NCBI GenBank assembly: GCA_905182435.1
Contig: CAJJBN010000015.1
Coordinates: 1-39,479, forward strand
Reading direction: 5' to 3'
From: Opitutaceae bacterium BACL24 MAG-120322-bin51
GTDB lineage: Bacteria; Verrucomicrobiota; Verrucomicrobiia; Opitutales; Coraliomargaritaceae
DNA: 39,479 nt
The position numbers were made by a program, and so were the translations under genes. Under the pieces are notes generated by a model. It was not told the origin of the DNA and searched no databases. It worked only from the letters and a program-made list of their open reading frames with translations. Positions 38,562 to 39,479 of the stretch are shown piece after piece. Positions within the stretch are counted from its first letter, which is position 1. Each line of letters opens with the position of its first letter.

Positions 38562-38765
38562 AGGCCTCTCCGCCCCCGTCCTCTTGCTACAGCCGAAGGC
38601 GAACGCCTCAAAGCCACCGCGCTCAACACCCCGGGCGGCGAGAACCTGGTTGCCTTCGAAATCGTCGAGCAACTCAACCTCGGCGAGGTCACTGTATCGA
38701 CCCAGAGCAACGACTTCTTAGACGTCGCATCCGTGCTCGAAAAAGTCGGCGCCAGCGCCGAGTAG
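38562..38765 (+). pseudogene. Remnant: C-terminal end of a band-7/SPFH-like protein
   Basis: The plus-strand frame from about 38592 reads [20 protein letters not shown], then [20 protein letters not shown] and [17 protein letters not shown] with stop at 38763-38765. The AEGE-rich helix followed by [11 protein letters not shown] resembles the end of band-7/SPFH (flotillin-like) proteins; this match is tentative. Codon use and the following terminator (38793-38825) suggest it was a real gene end. The front of the gene is not in this window: upstream the frame stops at 38559-38561 and the other frames do not continue it. Confidence 0.45.
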
Positions 38766-38792
38766 GTTTCGACTCATTCATTCCTCAAAACA

Positions 38793-38825
38793 GGCGGTTG
38801 GTACCTGATACCCATCGCCGTTTTT
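38793..38825 (+). terminator. Probable intrinsic terminator after the band-7-like remnant
   Basis: GGCGGT (38793-38798) and the following GGTA pair, with one internal mismatch, with TACC (38809-38812) and ATCGCC (38814-38819), around loop CCTGA. Five T follow at 38821-38825. The stem is long, with G-C pairs at the base. Confidence 0.65.
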
Positions 38826-38856
38826 GTGTCTCGCGCGGCAAGATAGGCAAACCAGC

Positions 38857-38877
38857 GAGGGCGACTCGCCCTCTTTT
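38857..38877 (+). terminator. Small hairpin with T-run
   Basis: GAGGGC (38857-38862), loop GACTC, GCCCTC (38868-38873), then TTTT. A similar hairpin without T-run, GTGGGC/GCCCAC, follows at about 38897-38913. They sit between the band-7-like remnant and the convergent recombinase gene, and may end transcription from either side. Confidence 0.45.
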
Positions 38878-38985
38878 ACATCCACATCCGCTTAACGTGG
38901 GCGACCCGCCCACTCGCCACTGTCAGGCGACTTTAACACCAACAAACGCCCCGCCCAAATCGCCCAATCAAGGCTCTGACTAACA

Positions 38986-39479
38986 CTACGCCCGCGGGTG
39001 CGCTTGCTTGTGCGCCTCTTTGAGTCGGGCAATCGACACATGGGTATAAATCTGAGTGGTCGATAAATTGGCGTGCCCCAGCAGTTCCTGCACGGTGCGC
39101 AGGTCCGCACCATTATCCAGCATATGCGTGGCGAAGGAGTGCCGCAGCTTATGCGGCGTCATATCCAACGGCAGTTCTGCAGCAGCGAGATGCGTCTTTA
39201 AGAGTTTCTGCACCTGGCGCGGATCCATGCGTCGACCATTGCGCTGGCACACCACTGGCACATTCAACTCTGCCGACAGCTTAAACCGATCAATAAACAA
39301 ACCGAGGCAGCGCGTCGCCACAGGCCCCAGTGGGCAAAGCCGCTCTTTCTGCCCCTTGCCGAGCACACGAGCCACGCCCTGCTCCAAATCGATCTGACCA
39401 TGGTTGAGCCCACAGAGTTCACTCACACGTAAGCCGCCACCATACAGTAGCTCTAGGATCAACGCATCGCGAAAAGCCT
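38986..39479 (-). CDS. Tyrosine recombinase XerC/XerD, C-terminal part (cut by window edge)
   Basis: The catalytic domain of a Xer-type recombinase, which resolves chromosome dimers at dif. The open frame continues to the window edge (AFRDALILELLYGGGLRVSE), so only the C-terminal part of about 164 residues is seen. All catalytic residues are visible: Arg in GLRVSELCGL, Lys region in VLGKGQKERLCPLG, His-x-x-Arg in PHKLRHSFATHML, His in LGHANLSTTQIY and nucleophile Tyr in IYTHV. The ending KEAHKQAHPRA is typical of both XerC and XerD. The N-terminal part needed to tell them apart is outside. Confidence 0.92.
   Translation of the reverse strand, partial: AFRDALILELLYGGGLRVSELCGLNHGQIDLEQGVARVLGKGQKERLCPLGPVATRCLGLFIDRFKLSAELNVPVVCQRNGRRMDPRQVQKLLKTHLAAAELPLDMTPHKLRHSFATHMLDNGADLRTVQELLGHANLSTTQIYTHVSIARLKEAHKQAHPRA

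Noticed and set aside
38318..38983. 221-codon plus-strand frame across the two remnants
   Set aside because: It runs out of frame with both recognisable tails and gives Arg/Pro-rich nonsense.

Overview
The window looks like chromosome from a Gram-negative, outer-membrane bacterium. It carries an RND pump with an outer-membrane channel, a TonB-dependent receptor, and a TonB/ExbB/ExbD system. Several proteins suggest Verrucomicrobiota, perhaps Opitutae/Puniceicoccales: a cysteine-free FmdB-like protein, a DUF6901-like protein, and an ECF sigma factor ending in the LWVLLHRARL motif. That placement is an inference from protein style. There is no rRNA or other marker gene to settle it.

Layout. 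1-3.4 kb: a YbgC-type thioesterase, a cytochrome b562-like periplasmic protein, and, on the minus strand, an inositol-monophosphatase-family enzyme and a DEAD-box helicase. 3.66-4.48 kb: tRNA-Ser(CGA) followed by a tandem array in which the last 19 bases of the tRNA are repeated five more times at 139-151 bp intervals. This closely resembles the tyrT/rtT repeats of E. coli. 4.6-7.0 kb: an ECF sigma factor with no adjacent anti-sigma gene, a Cys-less FmdB-like protein and an unknown membrane-anchored protein. 7.1-11 kb: two consecutive amt-glnK (ammonium transporter plus P-II) modules. 11.2-17.7 kb: a tetR-OMF-MFP-RND efflux operon with a clear TetR-type palindrome in front of it. 17.8-20 kb: a DUF6901-like protein and an AraC-family regulator.

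20-31.6 kb is an iron-acquisition block. It holds an FbpABC/FutABC-type ferric ABC transporter on the minus strand. Divergent from it is a TonB2-type energy module (DUF3450, TtpC-like, ExbB, ExbD, TonB, TPR protein). Last comes a siderophore-type TonB-dependent receptor preceded by five perfectly spaced 21-bp repeats. The receptor would move ferric chelates across the outer membrane, TonB/ExbBD would energise it, and the ABC transporter would carry iron across the inner membrane. A TGAGA-N5-TCTCA palindrome occurs both before the TonB operon and before the AraC gene, which may tie them into one circuit.

32-39.5 kb: metG, an endonuclease/exonuclease/phosphatase protein, a small membrane protein, an MscS channel, queG, two gene remnants (a receiver domain and a band-7-like tail) and the C-terminal part of a XerC/D recombinase cut by the window edge.

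Many genes after about 7.5 kb carry frame breaks, often one or two, and the TonB receptor has many. The translations on both sides of each break match one protein family, several breaks sit near short homopolymers, and essential genes such as metG are hit. I read most of them as sequencing or assembly errors, not as decay. Coordinates of such genes are given as the span of the reconstructed gene.
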